This document shows positions 8,340-16,347 of a DNA stretch of 48,535 nucleotides, in pieces. The position numbers and the translations under genes were made by a program. The notes under the pieces are model-generated. The model searched no databases and was not told where the DNA came from. It worked only from the letters and a program-made list of their open reading frames with translations. The stretch's first letter is position 1. Each line of letters begins with the position of its first letter. Origin of the DNA: an uncultured beta proteobacterium (GTDB taxonomy: Bacteria > Pseudomonadota > Gammaproteobacteria > Burkholderiales > SG8-41); contig CAIZLW010000091.1 of NCBI GenBank assembly GCA_903933915.1, forward strand, positions 1 to 48,535, in the 5' to 3' direction.

Positions 8340-8945
8340 ATGAAAGATTTTCTGGAAACCCTCAGAGTTCAGCGTTGGGATGACCACCGTTATTACCATC
8401 ACAGCCGCATCAACCAGACCCTGCACCTGATCAGCGCCCTGAGCTTCCTTGCGGCCTACGTGCTGGTGTTCACCGATCCGGTCGCTGCGGCGCTGATCGG
8501 CTGGCTGTCCGCGATGGTGAGCCGTCAGGCGGGCCACTTTTTCTTCGAACCCAAGACCTATGACGAGGTCAACCAGGCCACCCACGAATACAAGGAAGAG
8601 ATCAAGGTCGGCTACAACCTGCAGCGCAAAGTGGTGCTGATGGCGATCTGGGCGTTGTCGCCGCTGGTGCTTTATTACGACCAGACGCTGTTCGGGGTGT
8701 TTCCGGCGGACTACGGTGCCAACTTCATTCAGCGCATGAGCCTGATATGGCTGGTGATCGGCATCGGCGGCCTGCTGTTCCGCACTGTCCACCTGTTCTA
8801 CCTGAAGGACGTGCAGACCGGGCTGGTGTGGCTCACCAAAATCCTCACCGACCCTTTCCACGACGTCAAACTGTATTACAAGGCGCCGCTGTACCTGATG
8901 CGAGGCCAGCTGATTGACCCGATGCTGGACAAGCAGCACGCCTGA
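8340..8945 (+). CDS. Mpo1-like (DUF962-type) membrane protein
   Basis: This is a 201-residue protein with about four hydrophobic segments (residues 30-45, 48-62, 95-112, 132-150). The N-terminal arrangement YHHSRINQTLH (His20, Asn25, His29) followed by RQAGHFFFE (His66, Glu70) resembles the metal-binding pattern of yeast Mpo1 and bacterial DUF962 proteins. Mpo1 is an Fe(II)-dependent dioxygenase that shortens 2-hydroxy fatty acids by alpha-oxidation. The match here is partial and was recognised by eye, so the catalytic role is inferred. It lies between a glycosyltransferase and a lipid-type decarboxylase, which fits lipid metabolism. A hairpin terminator follows it. Confidence 0.6.
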   Translation: MKDFLETLRVQRWDDHRYYHHSRINQTLHLISALSFLAAYVLVFTDPVAAALIGWLSAMVSRQAGHFFFEPKTYDEVNQATHEYKEEIKVGYNLQRKVVLMAIWALSPLVLYYDQTLFGVFPADYGANFIQRMSLIWLVIGIGGLLFRTVHLFYLKDVQTGLVWLTKILTDPFHDVKLYYKAPLYLMRGQLIDPMLDKQHA

Positions 8946-8970
8946 GAGCGGTCTTGCCTGAAAGTGCCGC

Positions 8971-8999
8971 CGCACTGCGCATGCGCAGTGCGCTTTTTT
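8971..8999 (+). terminator. Rho-independent terminator after the Mpo1-like gene
   Basis: The perfect stem GCACTGCGC/GCGCAGTGC (8972-8980 and 8983-8991) is followed by six T. The T-run reaches the stop codon of the convergent aminotransferase gene. Confidence 0.85.
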
Positions 9000-10657
9000 C
9001 AGAGGATCTGCAGCCGTTGCCGGATGATTTCCTTGAGGATGCCGCGCTTGATCGATTTGTTGGTCAGCGCGTCATCCTTCCACCACCAGCCGTCCTGCTG
9101 CATGGTCTGGGCCGCGGCGACAAAACGGTTGCACACCTCGGCAAAATCCCCGTCGCTGTAGTCGAGGCTGAAAATCAGCCGGCCAGTGCCGACCCAGCTC
9201 AGGGCCAGGCCCTCGGCGCGCAGGTAATACTGCAGCATCCAGTTGTAACGCGAGGGCTGGGTGTAACACACCGTCCAGATCGACGACAGATTCGCCACCT
9301 GTACCGGCAGTCCGGCTTCGCGCAACCGCTGGTTGAGCTGTTGCGCGCGGCTGTTCCAATGGACGTCGAGGTTGGTGTAGAGCGCCTGCACCTGCGGGGT
9401 TTCCAGCCGTTCGAGAAAGACCTGCATCGCACTCATGACGTAAGGGTGGGCGTTGAAGGTGCCGCGAGCAAAACAGATGTCCGCAGGACGGTCCTTGCGG
9501 AAACGCTTCATCAGATCGGCCCTCCCGCTGACCACGCCGACGGGATTGCCGCCGCCGAGCGTCTTGCCGTAGGTGACCATGTCGGCGCGTACACCGAAAT
9601 ATTCCTGAGCCCCGCCCGGGGCCAGCCGGAACCCGACAAAAACCTCATCAAAAATCAGCACGATGCCGCGCTCGCTGCAGACCTGGCGCAGTTCGCGCAG
9701 CCATTCGGCGTATCCGGCGCGATCGAAATGGGCCTGCCGCGAACTGTCGATCAGCGACGAGTCGCCCGGCGCGCCGGTGTTCGGGTGCAGCGCCTGCAGC
9801 GGATTGACCAGGACGCAGGCGATGTCGCGGCGCTTGCGCAGCACGCGCAGCGAATCGGGATCCATCTCCTTGAGCGTATAGGTGTCCCGCGCCGTCACCG
9901 GATTGCCGATGCCCGGCTGCACATCGCCCCACCAGCCGTGGTAGGCGCCGCAGAAGCGGACGAGATGTGTGCGGCGGGTGTGGTAACGCGCCAGCCGGAC
10001 CGCCTGCATCACCGCCTCGGTGCCGGACATGTGAAACGAGACCTCGTCGAGACCGGAAATTTCGCGCAGCCGCCGCGCGTTGAATTCGACGGCCGGGTGG
10101 TAGCTGCCGAGCACCGGGCCCAGCGCTTCTGCGCGTGCCGCCGCTTCCTTCATGCACGATTTGTAGAAGTCGTAGCCGAATACGTTGACGCCGTACGAGC
10201 CGGTCACGTCATAGAACCGGTTGCCGTCGAGATCGGTTACCGTCGGGCCGGAGGAAGACTGCAGGAACGACCCCCCCTTGAAGTGTTCGCGCACATGACG
10301 GCTGAACTGGAACGGCACCCGGTAGGCGGCGGTGAATTGCAGGTCGGAAATGCTTTCGGCAGCCTGCGCGGTCAGTGCCGCGGTTTTGGCGTAGCGCTCG
10401 CGGTACAGGCCGGCCAGCCTGGTGAAGCCGCTGCGGCGTTTCGCGACGACGTCGGCGGGCGCGTTATCACAATCGTAAAAGCGCGACTCGTCATACTCAT
10501 AATAGGGAATCCACGACGCGATCCGCCGCGCCATCCGCGCATGTCCGGCCAGCGAGGGGTGCTTGGCTTTCGACAATTCAAGGCGCTCCTTGACCTTGGG
10601 CAGCGCCAGCGCGGCAGTCACCGCGCCAATCACGAGCATCATCTGGGTTTCGTCCAT
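8999..10657 (-). CDS. Class III PLP aminotransferase with N-terminal membrane anchor
   Basis: This is a 552-residue fold-type I PLP enzyme of aminotransferase class III, the group containing glutamate-1-semialdehyde aminomutase. The PLP lysine is Lys365 in VTYGKTLGGGNPVG, the Asp-containing strand is IVLIFDEVFVGFRL, and the substrate/phosphate helix has SFHMSGTEAVMQAVRLAR. About 120 extra residues precede the domain. The first 16 (MMLVIGAVTAALALP region) form a hydrophobic segment that could anchor it in the membrane, and the rest look helical. It is divergent from, and 44 bp away from, a phosphatidylserine decarboxylase-like gene. A role in modifying an amino-headgroup lipid is therefore an attractive inference. 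The usual HemL annotation seems unlikely given the anchor and context. Confidence 0.88.
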   Translation of the reverse strand: MDETQMMLVIGAVTAALALPKVKERLELSKAKHPSLAGHARMARRIASWIPYYEYDESRFYDCDNAPADVVAKRRSGFTRLAGLYRERYAKTAALTAQAAESISDLQFTAAYRVPFQFSRHVREHFKGGSFLQSSSGPTVTDLDGNRFYDVTGSYGVNVFGYDFYKSCMKEAAARAEALGPVLGSYHPAVEFNARRLREISGLDEVSFHMSGTEAVMQAVRLARYHTRRTHLVRFCGAYHGWWGDVQPGIGNPVTARDTYTLKEMDPDSLRVLRKRRDIACVLVNPLQALHPNTGAPGDSSLIDSSRQAHFDRAGYAEWLRELRQVCSERGIVLIFDEVFVGFRLAPGGAQEYFGVRADMVTYGKTLGGGNPVGVVSGRADLMKRFRKDRPADICFARGTFNAHPYVMSAMQVFLERLETPQVQALYTNLDVHWNSRAQQLNQRLREAGLPVQVANLSSIWTVCYTQPSRYNWMLQYYLRAEGLALSWVGTGRLIFSLDYSDGDFAEVCNRFVAAAQTMQQDGWWWKDDALTNKSIKRGILKEIIRQRLQIL

Positions 10658-10701
10658 GTGTTACCTCTAATGTCCGTATACACCTGAAAGTTTGCAAACA
10701 G

Positions 10702-11583
10702 ATGACTTTGCGCGCCGCAATCGCCCGACTGTTCCTGCAGGAAGACCTGAATTTCCTGCTTACCAACCGTATCCCGCGCCAGGCGCTGACCCGGCTCATG
10801 GGCTGGTTCAGCCGCATCGAGCAGCCGCTGGTGCGTGATTTCTCGATCAGTTTGTGGAAACGCTTCGCCGATCTCGACCTTGATGAGGCGCGGAAGGCGC
10901 ATTTTTCAAGCCTGCACGACTGTTTCATCCGCGAGCTGAAAGACGGCGCCCGGCCGGTGGATACGGACCCGGCCGTATTGGCCAGCCCCTGCGATGCCAT
11001 CGTCGGCGCCTGCGGCGTCATCGACGGCACCCGCGTGGTCCAGGCCAAGGGCTTTCCCTACACGCTGGAAGACCTGCTGGGAGACCCCGGGTTGATCGAT
11101 CTGGTGCGCGACGGCTGTTATGCAACGCTGCGCATCACGTCCAGCATGTATCACCGGTTTCATGCGCCGCATGACTGCCGGGTCAGTCGCGTGGCCTACT
11201 TTTCCGGCGATACCTGGAATGTCAATCCGATCGCACTCAAACGCGTCGAAAAACTGTTCTGCAAAAACGAGCGCGCGGCGATACGCATGACGCTGGACGT
11301 GAACGGCGCGCCGCTGGTGGTGGTGCCGGTGGCCGCGGTACTGGTGGCCAGCATGCGCTTCCGGTTTCTGGACGGCCCGCTCAACCTTCAGTACCGCGGC
11401 CCCAACGTGATAACCTGCGATGCCCGTTTGCGCAAGGGCGAGGAGATGGGCTGGTTCGAGCATGGCTCGACCATTATCGTGTTTGCACCGCCGGGGTTCG
11501 CGCTGTGTCCCGGAATCAGCGAGGGGCGGCGCATACGCGCTGGTGAGCGGCTGATGCAACTGCCCGGCTCCGCAATGGACTGA
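10702..11583 (+). CDS. Phosphatidylserine/archaetidylserine decarboxylase-like protein
   Basis: This 293-residue protein is a pyruvoyl-dependent phospholipid decarboxylase. The catalytic-triad regions are visible: SPCDAIVG (Asp about 97), SSMYHRFHAPHD (His about 152), and the self-cleavage site GWFEHGSTIIVF with Ser256, where the Ser becomes the pyruvoyl group. Canonical bacterial enzymes usually have LGST or FGST; here it is HGST. The family removes CO2 from the serine headgroup at the inner membrane to give phosphatidylethanolamine. Whether this is the housekeeping Psd or a paralogue acting on another headgroup is open; the divergent anchored aminotransferase favours a specialised role. Confidence 0.88.
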   Translation: MTLRAAIARLFLQEDLNFLLTNRIPRQALTRLMGWFSRIEQPLVRDFSISLWKRFADLDLDEARKAHFSSLHDCFIRELKDGARPVDTDPAVLASPCDAIVGACGVIDGTRVVQAKGFPYTLEDLLGDPGLIDLVRDGCYATLRITSSMYHRFHAPHDCRVSRVAYFSGDTWNVNPIALKRVEKLFCKNERAAIRMTLDVNGAPLVVVPVAAVLVASMRFRFLDGPLNLQYRGPNVITCDARLRKGEEMGWFEHGSTIIVFAPPGFALCPGISEGRRIRAGERLMQLPGSAMD

Positions 11584-11638
11584 TAAGCCGGACATGCGAT
11601 CGGCAGTCCGCGACCATAACCACTGGAGTTTTTACAAG

Positions 11639-12484
11639 ATGATCATCGATTCACAAATCCACGCCTACGAAGCCAACACCCCGAAACGCCCCTGGCAGAG
11701 CACACCGAACTGGCCGCCGTCCGCGACCGGCGACGAAATGGTCGCGGCGATGAACAAGCTCGGCATCGACGGCGCCATTTTCATTTCTTCGTTTTCGATG
11801 TACGGCTATGACGCGAGTTATGCGGTGGAAGTGCAACAGGCGCACCCGGACCGGTTTGGAATCGTCAAGCCGATCAATCCGGATGACCCTGCCGCGGAGG
11901 ACGTCGTTGCCGAATGGAAAAAAACGCCAGGCACGGTCGGCATCCGCGTCATCCTGAAAAAGGATTCCGGACGCAGTCCTGACGATCCGGGCCTCAACCG
12001 CATCCTGCGCGCTGCGGTTCGCCATGATTTTCCGGTGAACATCCTGTGCTGGGGCAATCTGGAGGCCGGCACGGCACTGATCGACAAGCATCCGGATGTG
12101 CGCTTCATCATCGACCATCTGGGCATCCTGCAGCCGCATGATCCGTCGGCACGATCGGCGCAGCCCTGGGCTGATCTGCCCAAGGTGCTGGAACTGGCGA
12201 AGCGGCCGAACCTGGTGATCAAGGTCAGCGGCGCCTGCACGCTGTCGCAGAAGCCTTATCCCTTCCCGGATATCTGGGATCCGCTGGCGCGCGTATTCGA
12301 CGCCTGGGGTTTCGAGCGCTGCCTGTGGGGTACCGACTGGACCCGCGCCTTCGCCGTGGTCAATTACGAGCAAGCGGTCGAACCGTTCCGGCTGACCGAC
12401 CGGCTGAGCGACAGCGAACGTGCCATGCTGATGGGCGGCGCCTGCGCCAAAGCCTATCGCTGGATGCCGAAAATCAAGCGATAA
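11639..12484 (+). CDS. Amidohydrolase-2 family protein
   Basis: This is a 281-residue TIM-barrel hydrolase of the amidohydrolase_2 group (2-pyrone-4,6-dicarboxylate lactonase, ACMSD and sugar lactonase relatives). The strand-1 motif is DSQIHAYE, in which the first His of the usual HxH is Gln. Later landmarks are VRFIIDHLGI (strand 5/6 His) and the C-terminal LWGTDWTR with the conserved Asp. The ATG at 11639 is preferred because a GGAG site lies 10 nt upstream; an in-frame ATG at 11594 would add 15 residues unlike the family. It is separated by 17 nt from an alpha/beta hydrolase, suggesting that the pair opens a lactone or ester and processes the product. Confidence 0.85.
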   Translation: MIIDSQIHAYEANTPKRPWQSTPNWPPSATGDEMVAAMNKLGIDGAIFISSFSMYGYDASYAVEVQQAHPDRFGIVKPINPDDPAAEDVVAEWKKTPGTVGIRVILKKDSGRSPDDPGLNRILRAAVRHDFPVNILCWGNLEAGTALIDKHPDVRFIIDHLGILQPHDPSARSAQPWADLPKVLELAKRPNLVIKVSGACTLSQKPYPFPDIWDPLARVFDAWGFERCLWGTDWTRAFAVVNYEQAVEPFRLTDRLSDSERAMLMGGACAKAYRWMPKIKR

Positions 12485-12501
12485 GCGAAAGGCCACACGT
12501 C

Positions 12502-13299
12502 ATGCTGCTACCGCTCGTTGGACGCAATATTGCCTATGACATCGTCGGCCCGGAGAAGGCGCCGGTCGTGGTCTTTTCGCATTCGCTTGCCGCCGACCTC
12601 GGCATGTGGGCGGAACAGGTGCCGGCCCTCGTCGCCGCCGGCTACCGCGCGCTGCGCATGGATCTGCGCGGCCACGGCGGCAGCGGAGCCCCGCCCGGAC
12701 CGTACACCATCGATCAGCTCGCTGATGACGTCATTCTGCTGCTCGATGCCATTGGCGAAAGGCAATGCCATTTCGTTGGTCTGTCGATCGGCGGCATGAT
12801 CGGCCAGTCGCTGGGCATTCGGCATGCGGGCCGCGTCAAATCCCTGATGCTGTGCGACACCCAGGCCGCCTCTCCCGCAGACGCGGCCTCGCGCTGGGGC
12901 CCGCGCATCGAAGCGATCCTGAAAGCGAATTCACTGGAGCCGATTGCCGACGCGACCATGGCGCGCTGGCTCACCGCTGATTACAAAAATGCGCATCCGG
13001 GCCGCTGGCAGCAGATCCGCGACACCATCGCTGGTTGCACGCCGGCCGGCTACATCGGCTGCGCGCAGGCGATCGGCAATTTCAATTTCATCAAGCAACT
13101 GCCGTCGGTCAAAACACCGGCGCTGGTCGTTTGCGGTACCGACGATCCGGCCGGTTCACCCGAAGAAGTCAGACATATCGCCAGCCTGTTCGGCAACGGC
13201 AGCTATGGCGAATTCGTCGGCGCGCGCCATCTGCCCAACATGGAACAGCCCGATGCGTTCAACGCGATGCTGATCGATTGGATCCGTTCGCACCCATAA
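12502..13299 (+). CDS. Alpha/beta hydrolase (3-oxoadipate enol-lactonase-like)
   Basis: This is a 265-residue alpha/beta hydrolase resembling PcaD-type enol-lactonases. The oxyanion region is VVFSHSLAADLGMW, followed by MDLRGHGGS. The nucleophile elbow is VGLSIGGMIGQ, the acid is in VVCGTDDPAG and the His in GARHLPNMEQ. It is cytoplasmic and probably hydrolyses an enol-lactone or small ester. It is downstream of the amidohydrolase in the same transcription unit, which ends at the terminator at 13357. The frame extends upstream to 12325, but that portion lies inside the amidohydrolase gene and is not coding. Confidence 0.85.
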   Translation: MLLPLVGRNIAYDIVGPEKAPVVVFSHSLAADLGMWAEQVPALVAAGYRALRMDLRGHGGSGAPPGPYTIDQLADDVILLLDAIGERQCHFVGLSIGGMIGQSLGIRHAGRVKSLMLCDTQAASPADAASRWGPRIEAILKANSLEPIADATMARWLTADYKNAHPGRWQQIRDTIAGCTPAGYIGCAQAIGNFNFIKQLPSVKTPALVVCGTDDPAGSPEEVRHIASLFGNGSYGEFVGARHLPNMEQPDAFNAMLIDWIRSHP

Positions 13300-13356
13300 A
13301 GCGGCGCGGATCGCGCTTTCCAGCGAGCGCAAGCGGCAGCTTCGCTGGCCTTAAAG

Positions 13357-13386
13357 CAAACGCCCCTGAATTTCAGGGGCGTTTTA
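13357..13386 (+). terminator. Rho-independent terminator
   Basis: The stem AAACGCCCCTGAA/TTCAGGGGCGTTT (arms about 13358-13370 and 13372-13384) is followed by a short T/A tract. It closes the amidohydrolase/hydrolase unit and, because the stem starts with A residues, could also stop transcripts from the opposite strand. Confidence 0.85.
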
Positions 13387-13409
13387 TCGTGCGGTGCGGA
13401 AGCAAAACC

Positions 13410-13928
13410 TTATTTCACCCGGTCCTTGATCTTGGCCAGCGCTACGCGGGCGCAGTCTTCGTCCAGATTGCCGCCGGGCGCGCCGCTGACCCCGATCGCG
13501 CCGATAATGTTGCCGTTGGCCATGATGGCCACACCACCCTGCGCAAAAGTGACATTAGGCAGGGGCGTCACGGGTACGGTGCTCGGTGGCGCCTTGGCGA
13601 GACGGTCTGCGATCGCCTTGGTGGTTTCCTCCTTGCGTGAAAGGGTCAGTGAGGCGGCGGTGTAAGCCTTGAAGTAGGCGTTGTCCATCGAGTGGATCGG
13701 CGCGCCGTCGCCGCGCAGCAGGGCCTGGCGAACGCCGTCGAGATCGACGACTACGGATACGACCTGATAACCCCTTTGGGCGCACACTGCAACCGATTCG
13801 CCCACCAGTTCATTCGCAAGTGCCGCGGACAACTTCTGCGTGGTGATCAGTCCCTGGGCTCCGGCACCCGTCGCAGCAGCACACGAGACGAATGCAAGAA
13901 CCTGCAATGCCGTTGAAATCCTGGACAT
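13410..13928 (-). CDS. Exported GlcG/HbpS-family (heme-binding-like) protein
   Basis: This 172-residue protein has a signal peptide (about residues 1-24, ending GAGAQG) and a single GlcG/HbpS domain. Family features are the DLDGVRQALLRGDGAPIHS stretch, the AYFKAYTAASLTLSR helix, FAQGGVAIM, and the C-terminal GAIGVSGAPGGNLDEDCA. The domain occurs in GlcG of glycolate loci and in heme-binding HbpS, and it often accompanies catabolic genes. The true ligand here is unknown. It may be a periplasmic accessory of the Bug/lactonase operon on the same strand, although 210 bp separate the two and it could have its own promoter. A GGGAG ribosome site precedes the ATG. Confidence 0.87.
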   Translation of the reverse strand: MSRISTALQVLAFVSCAAATGAGAQGLITTQKLSAALANELVGESVAVCAQRGYQVVSVVVDLDGVRQALLRGDGAPIHSMDNAYFKAYTAASLTLSRKEETTKAIADRLAKAPPSTVPVTPLPNVTFAQGGVAIMANGNIIGAIGVSGAPGGNLDEDCARVALAKIKDRVK

Positions 13929-14138
13929 GGTTTTCTCCCTATCGGGTTGTTGGGGCGTTCACGATACGTCAAAATCCGCGCCGGCAGTAACCGGTTGGAA
14001 TTTGGCGCTGATCCCGCCAATCCGTGCCATCAAAACCAGTGATCAGAAAGAGAGTGCTGCAATTAAAATACATGTCCAGTTGTAAATCGCCCACTAGAAT
14101 TTTGTGGAAACGGGCGGGGGGGAGGGCGTCAAACTCCC

Positions 14139-15119
14139 TTAATCGGCGATGGCACCAGATGCTTTGACCACCTTGGCCCATTTATCCAGTTCGACTTGCA
14201 TGAACTTGCCGAACTCATCGGGTGTCATCGGACGTGGATCGACGCCCTGTTTGTCCAGCTTGTCCTTCACATCGGGTGAGTTCAGTCCCTGACGGATGGC
14301 CTGGCTGATCTTCTCGGTGATCGATTTGGGTGTTCCCGCCGGCGCCACGATGCCCCACCAGGTGGTGGCATTAAAGCCGGGAGAGAGATCCGCAATCGGC
14401 TGGGCTTCCGGAATTGCAGCGGACCGCTGCGGGCTTGCAATGCCAATTGCACGCAGGCGCCCCGACTTTATATGGGGAACAGCGGCGAGAGCAGTGGCGA
14501 AGCCCATCGACAACTGGTTGGACACCAGCGCGGTCATGGCGGGCCCCGCCCCTTTGTAGGGCACGTGGATCAGATCAATCTGGAATGCCATGCCGAACAT
14601 CACGCCGGCCAGATGTTGCGAGCTGCCCGAGCCGCTTGAGCCGTATGTCAGCTTGCCCGGTTGCTTTTTTGCCAGTTCAATCAGGTCTTTCAGCGATGTG
14701 GTTGATGAGGCCACCGGCACCACGAGGTAGTTCGCTGCCGTTGCCAGCAGGGACACCGGGGCAAACGACTTCAGGGGTTCATAGGGCAGTTTTTTGTAGA
14801 GGGCCGCGTTAATGGCGTTGGTGCCGACATTGGCCACGAGCAGGGTGTAGCCATCGGGTGCTGAGGTCGAGGCGATTTGTGCGCCCACTATGGTGTTGGC
14901 GCCCGGGCGATTGTCGATGATGATCTGGCGCGACCAGGTTTCCGTCAGTTGTGCACCGACAATACGCGCGATTGAATCATTACCACCGCCAGGAGGGTAG
15001 GGTACGATCAGCCGGATGGCCTTGCTCGGGAAATCGGCAATGTTTTCGGCAGCGAGCGCATTCGCGGTGCTGCAAGTTATTGCGGTACCCAGTAAGCACA
15101 ACAGCGGTCGGATTTTCAT
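14139..15119 (-). CDS. Bug/TctC-family receptor
   Basis: This is a 326-residue periplasmic receptor with a signal peptide (residues 1-23, ending ALAAEN). Family motifs are AIRLIVPYPPGGGNDSIARI, IIDNRPGANTIVGAQ, SAPDGYTLL, and LIHVPYKGAGPAM. It is the last gene of the five-gene - strand operon, 18 nt after the lactonase-type protein. The operon also begins with a Bug gene, so two receptors bracket the enzymes. Gene duplication inside the operon, or two related substrates, could explain this. No membrane subunits are adjacent. Confidence 0.93.
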   Translation of the reverse strand: MKIRPLLCLLGTAITCSTANALAAENIADFPSKAIRLIVPYPPGGGNDSIARIVGAQLTETWSRQIIIDNRPGANTIVGAQIASTSAPDGYTLLVANVGTNAINAALYKKLPYEPLKSFAPVSLLATAANYLVVPVASSTTSLKDLIELAKKQPGKLTYGSSGSGSSQHLAGVMFGMAFQIDLIHVPYKGAGPAMTALVSNQLSMGFATALAAVPHIKSGRLRAIGIASPQRSAAIPEAQPIADLSPGFNATTWWGIVAPAGTPKSITEKISQAIRQGLNSPDVKDKLDKQGVDPRPMTPDEFGKFMQVELDKWAKVVKASGAIAD

Positions 15120-15137
15120 TTTTTCCCCTCGTTATAT

Positions 15138-16310
15138 TTATTGCAAACCGACAATACCCATCCAGTACTGGGTGCGGCCTCCGATTTCGATGTCGTAATT
15201 CTGTTCCAGATGGAGTTTTCCGTTCGCGGCTATGCGGAATACCGCCAATGAAGCAGGGACGTTGATGATGTCTCCGCCCCGGCGCAACGCCATGGGTTTG
15301 ACGGAGGCGGTGACCAATAGCTGATGGCTGAGGTCTATGGCGAAGGTGCGAACATGAAAAGACGGTATTGATGCGTGCTGGATGAGTTCCGGGGCGCCGG
15401 TTTTCTGATCAATGGCAAATACTGCGATGCTGTTCTCCCCGCCACCGAACGCTTTCCCACCGTGATGATCCACTTTCCAGTCGGAGCGGTTGATCACGTA
15501 AACGGTTTTTCCGTCGGGATGAACATGAATGGCGCCGGCCAGTTGCCGCGGTCGCTTTCCCTTGGGGTCAGCTAGGATTTCCCGGATGAAATTGGGTTCC
15601 GCACCCGGTCTGTCTTCGTCGTCCAGCTCGAACATCTGTAACTGGTTTTGACGCTCCAGCGATGCGTAAAGCCAGCGCTGTGAGGGGTGGAAATCGACAT
15701 GCCGCGGGCCGAAGCCATAACCCCAGTTGGGTGCTGATACGGCCAGCGCAGACAACTGGCCGTCCTTCATGCTGAACACGCGCAGCGCACCCGGGTCTTC
15801 CGGCTTCTCATGTTCTGCATCGTTGCCACGGTCTACGAGTACTGCGGCCCTTCCTGATGGCGTGGCCAGCACCTGATGCGGATAGTGTCCGTAGTCGAGT
15901 CTCTCGCGCTGACTGCATTCTTCGCCTATGGTGCCGTCCGCATTGATGGGGTTAACGGTCAATCCGGTTCGCGGGAGGTTATGTGCACTCAGCAGGAACT
16001 TACCGGCCGGATCGGTGCAGATATGGACCGCACGCGTGTATTGGGCACGAGGCTCGCCGTGGGCCGTCAGTTTGCCGCTGACAGGATCGATGCGATAAGT
16101 GCAGACATGATTGCGCTCCCCCTTCAGGCCTGGCCCGCGATTGCTGGTGGCCAGGTAGAGATAACGTCCCGACGGATGCGGCCATGCGTACTGGACATGC
16201 GCAGGAACGCGTACAGACTCGCAACGCTCAAGCGTTCCCAGGTCGGCGTTTATTTCGTAGCGAATGACTTCATCGTCGATTGCGCTGTAAAGAACGGATT
16301 TTTTGCTCAT
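15138..16310 (-). CDS. Lactonase-type beta-propeller protein
   Basis: This is a 390-residue seven-bladed propeller of the YbhE/6-phosphogluconolactonase-like family. Repeated blade motifs are visible, for example AWPHPSGRYLYLATS near residue 45, GPRHVDFHPSQRWLYASLE in the middle and IHVHPDGKTVYVINRS later. There is no signal peptide, so it is cytoplasmic. The family includes true lactonases, but many members have unknown substrates. The start at 16310 (MSKKSVLYS) is used; the longer frame to 16586 is upstream gene shadow. Its place between a CoA transferase and a Bug gene suggests that it opens a lactone to the hydroxy-acid that is then CoA-activated. Confidence 0.82.
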   Translation of the reverse strand: MSKKSVLYSAIDDEVIRYEINADLGTLERCESVRVPAHVQYAWPHPSGRYLYLATSNRGPGLKGERNHVCTYRIDPVSGKLTAHGEPRAQYTRAVHICTDPAGKFLLSAHNLPRTGLTVNPINADGTIGEECSQRERLDYGHYPHQVLATPSGRAAVLVDRGNDAEHEKPEDPGALRVFSMKDGQLSALAVSAPNWGYGFGPRHVDFHPSQRWLYASLERQNQLQMFELDDEDRPGAEPNFIREILADPKGKRPRQLAGAIHVHPDGKTVYVINRSDWKVDHHGGKAFGGGENSIAVFAIDQKTGAPELIQHASIPSFHVRTFAIDLSHQLLVTASVKPMALRRGGDIINVPASLAVFRIAANGKLHLEQNYDIEIGGRTQYWMGIVGLQ

Positions 16311-16347
16311 GTTGGTCTGGTGAGATTTTGCCGGATGCCGTGGACGC

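Noticed and set aside
8999..10657. Glutamate-1-semialdehyde aminomutase (hemL)
   Set aside because: The length, N-terminal anchor and lipid-gene neighbours do not fit HemL; a general class III aminotransferase call is safer.
8954..10687. 577-codon + strand open frame across the aminotransferase gene
   Set aside because: It mirrors the PLP enzyme on the other strand and has no recognisable domain; only the - strand has PLP and substrate motifs.
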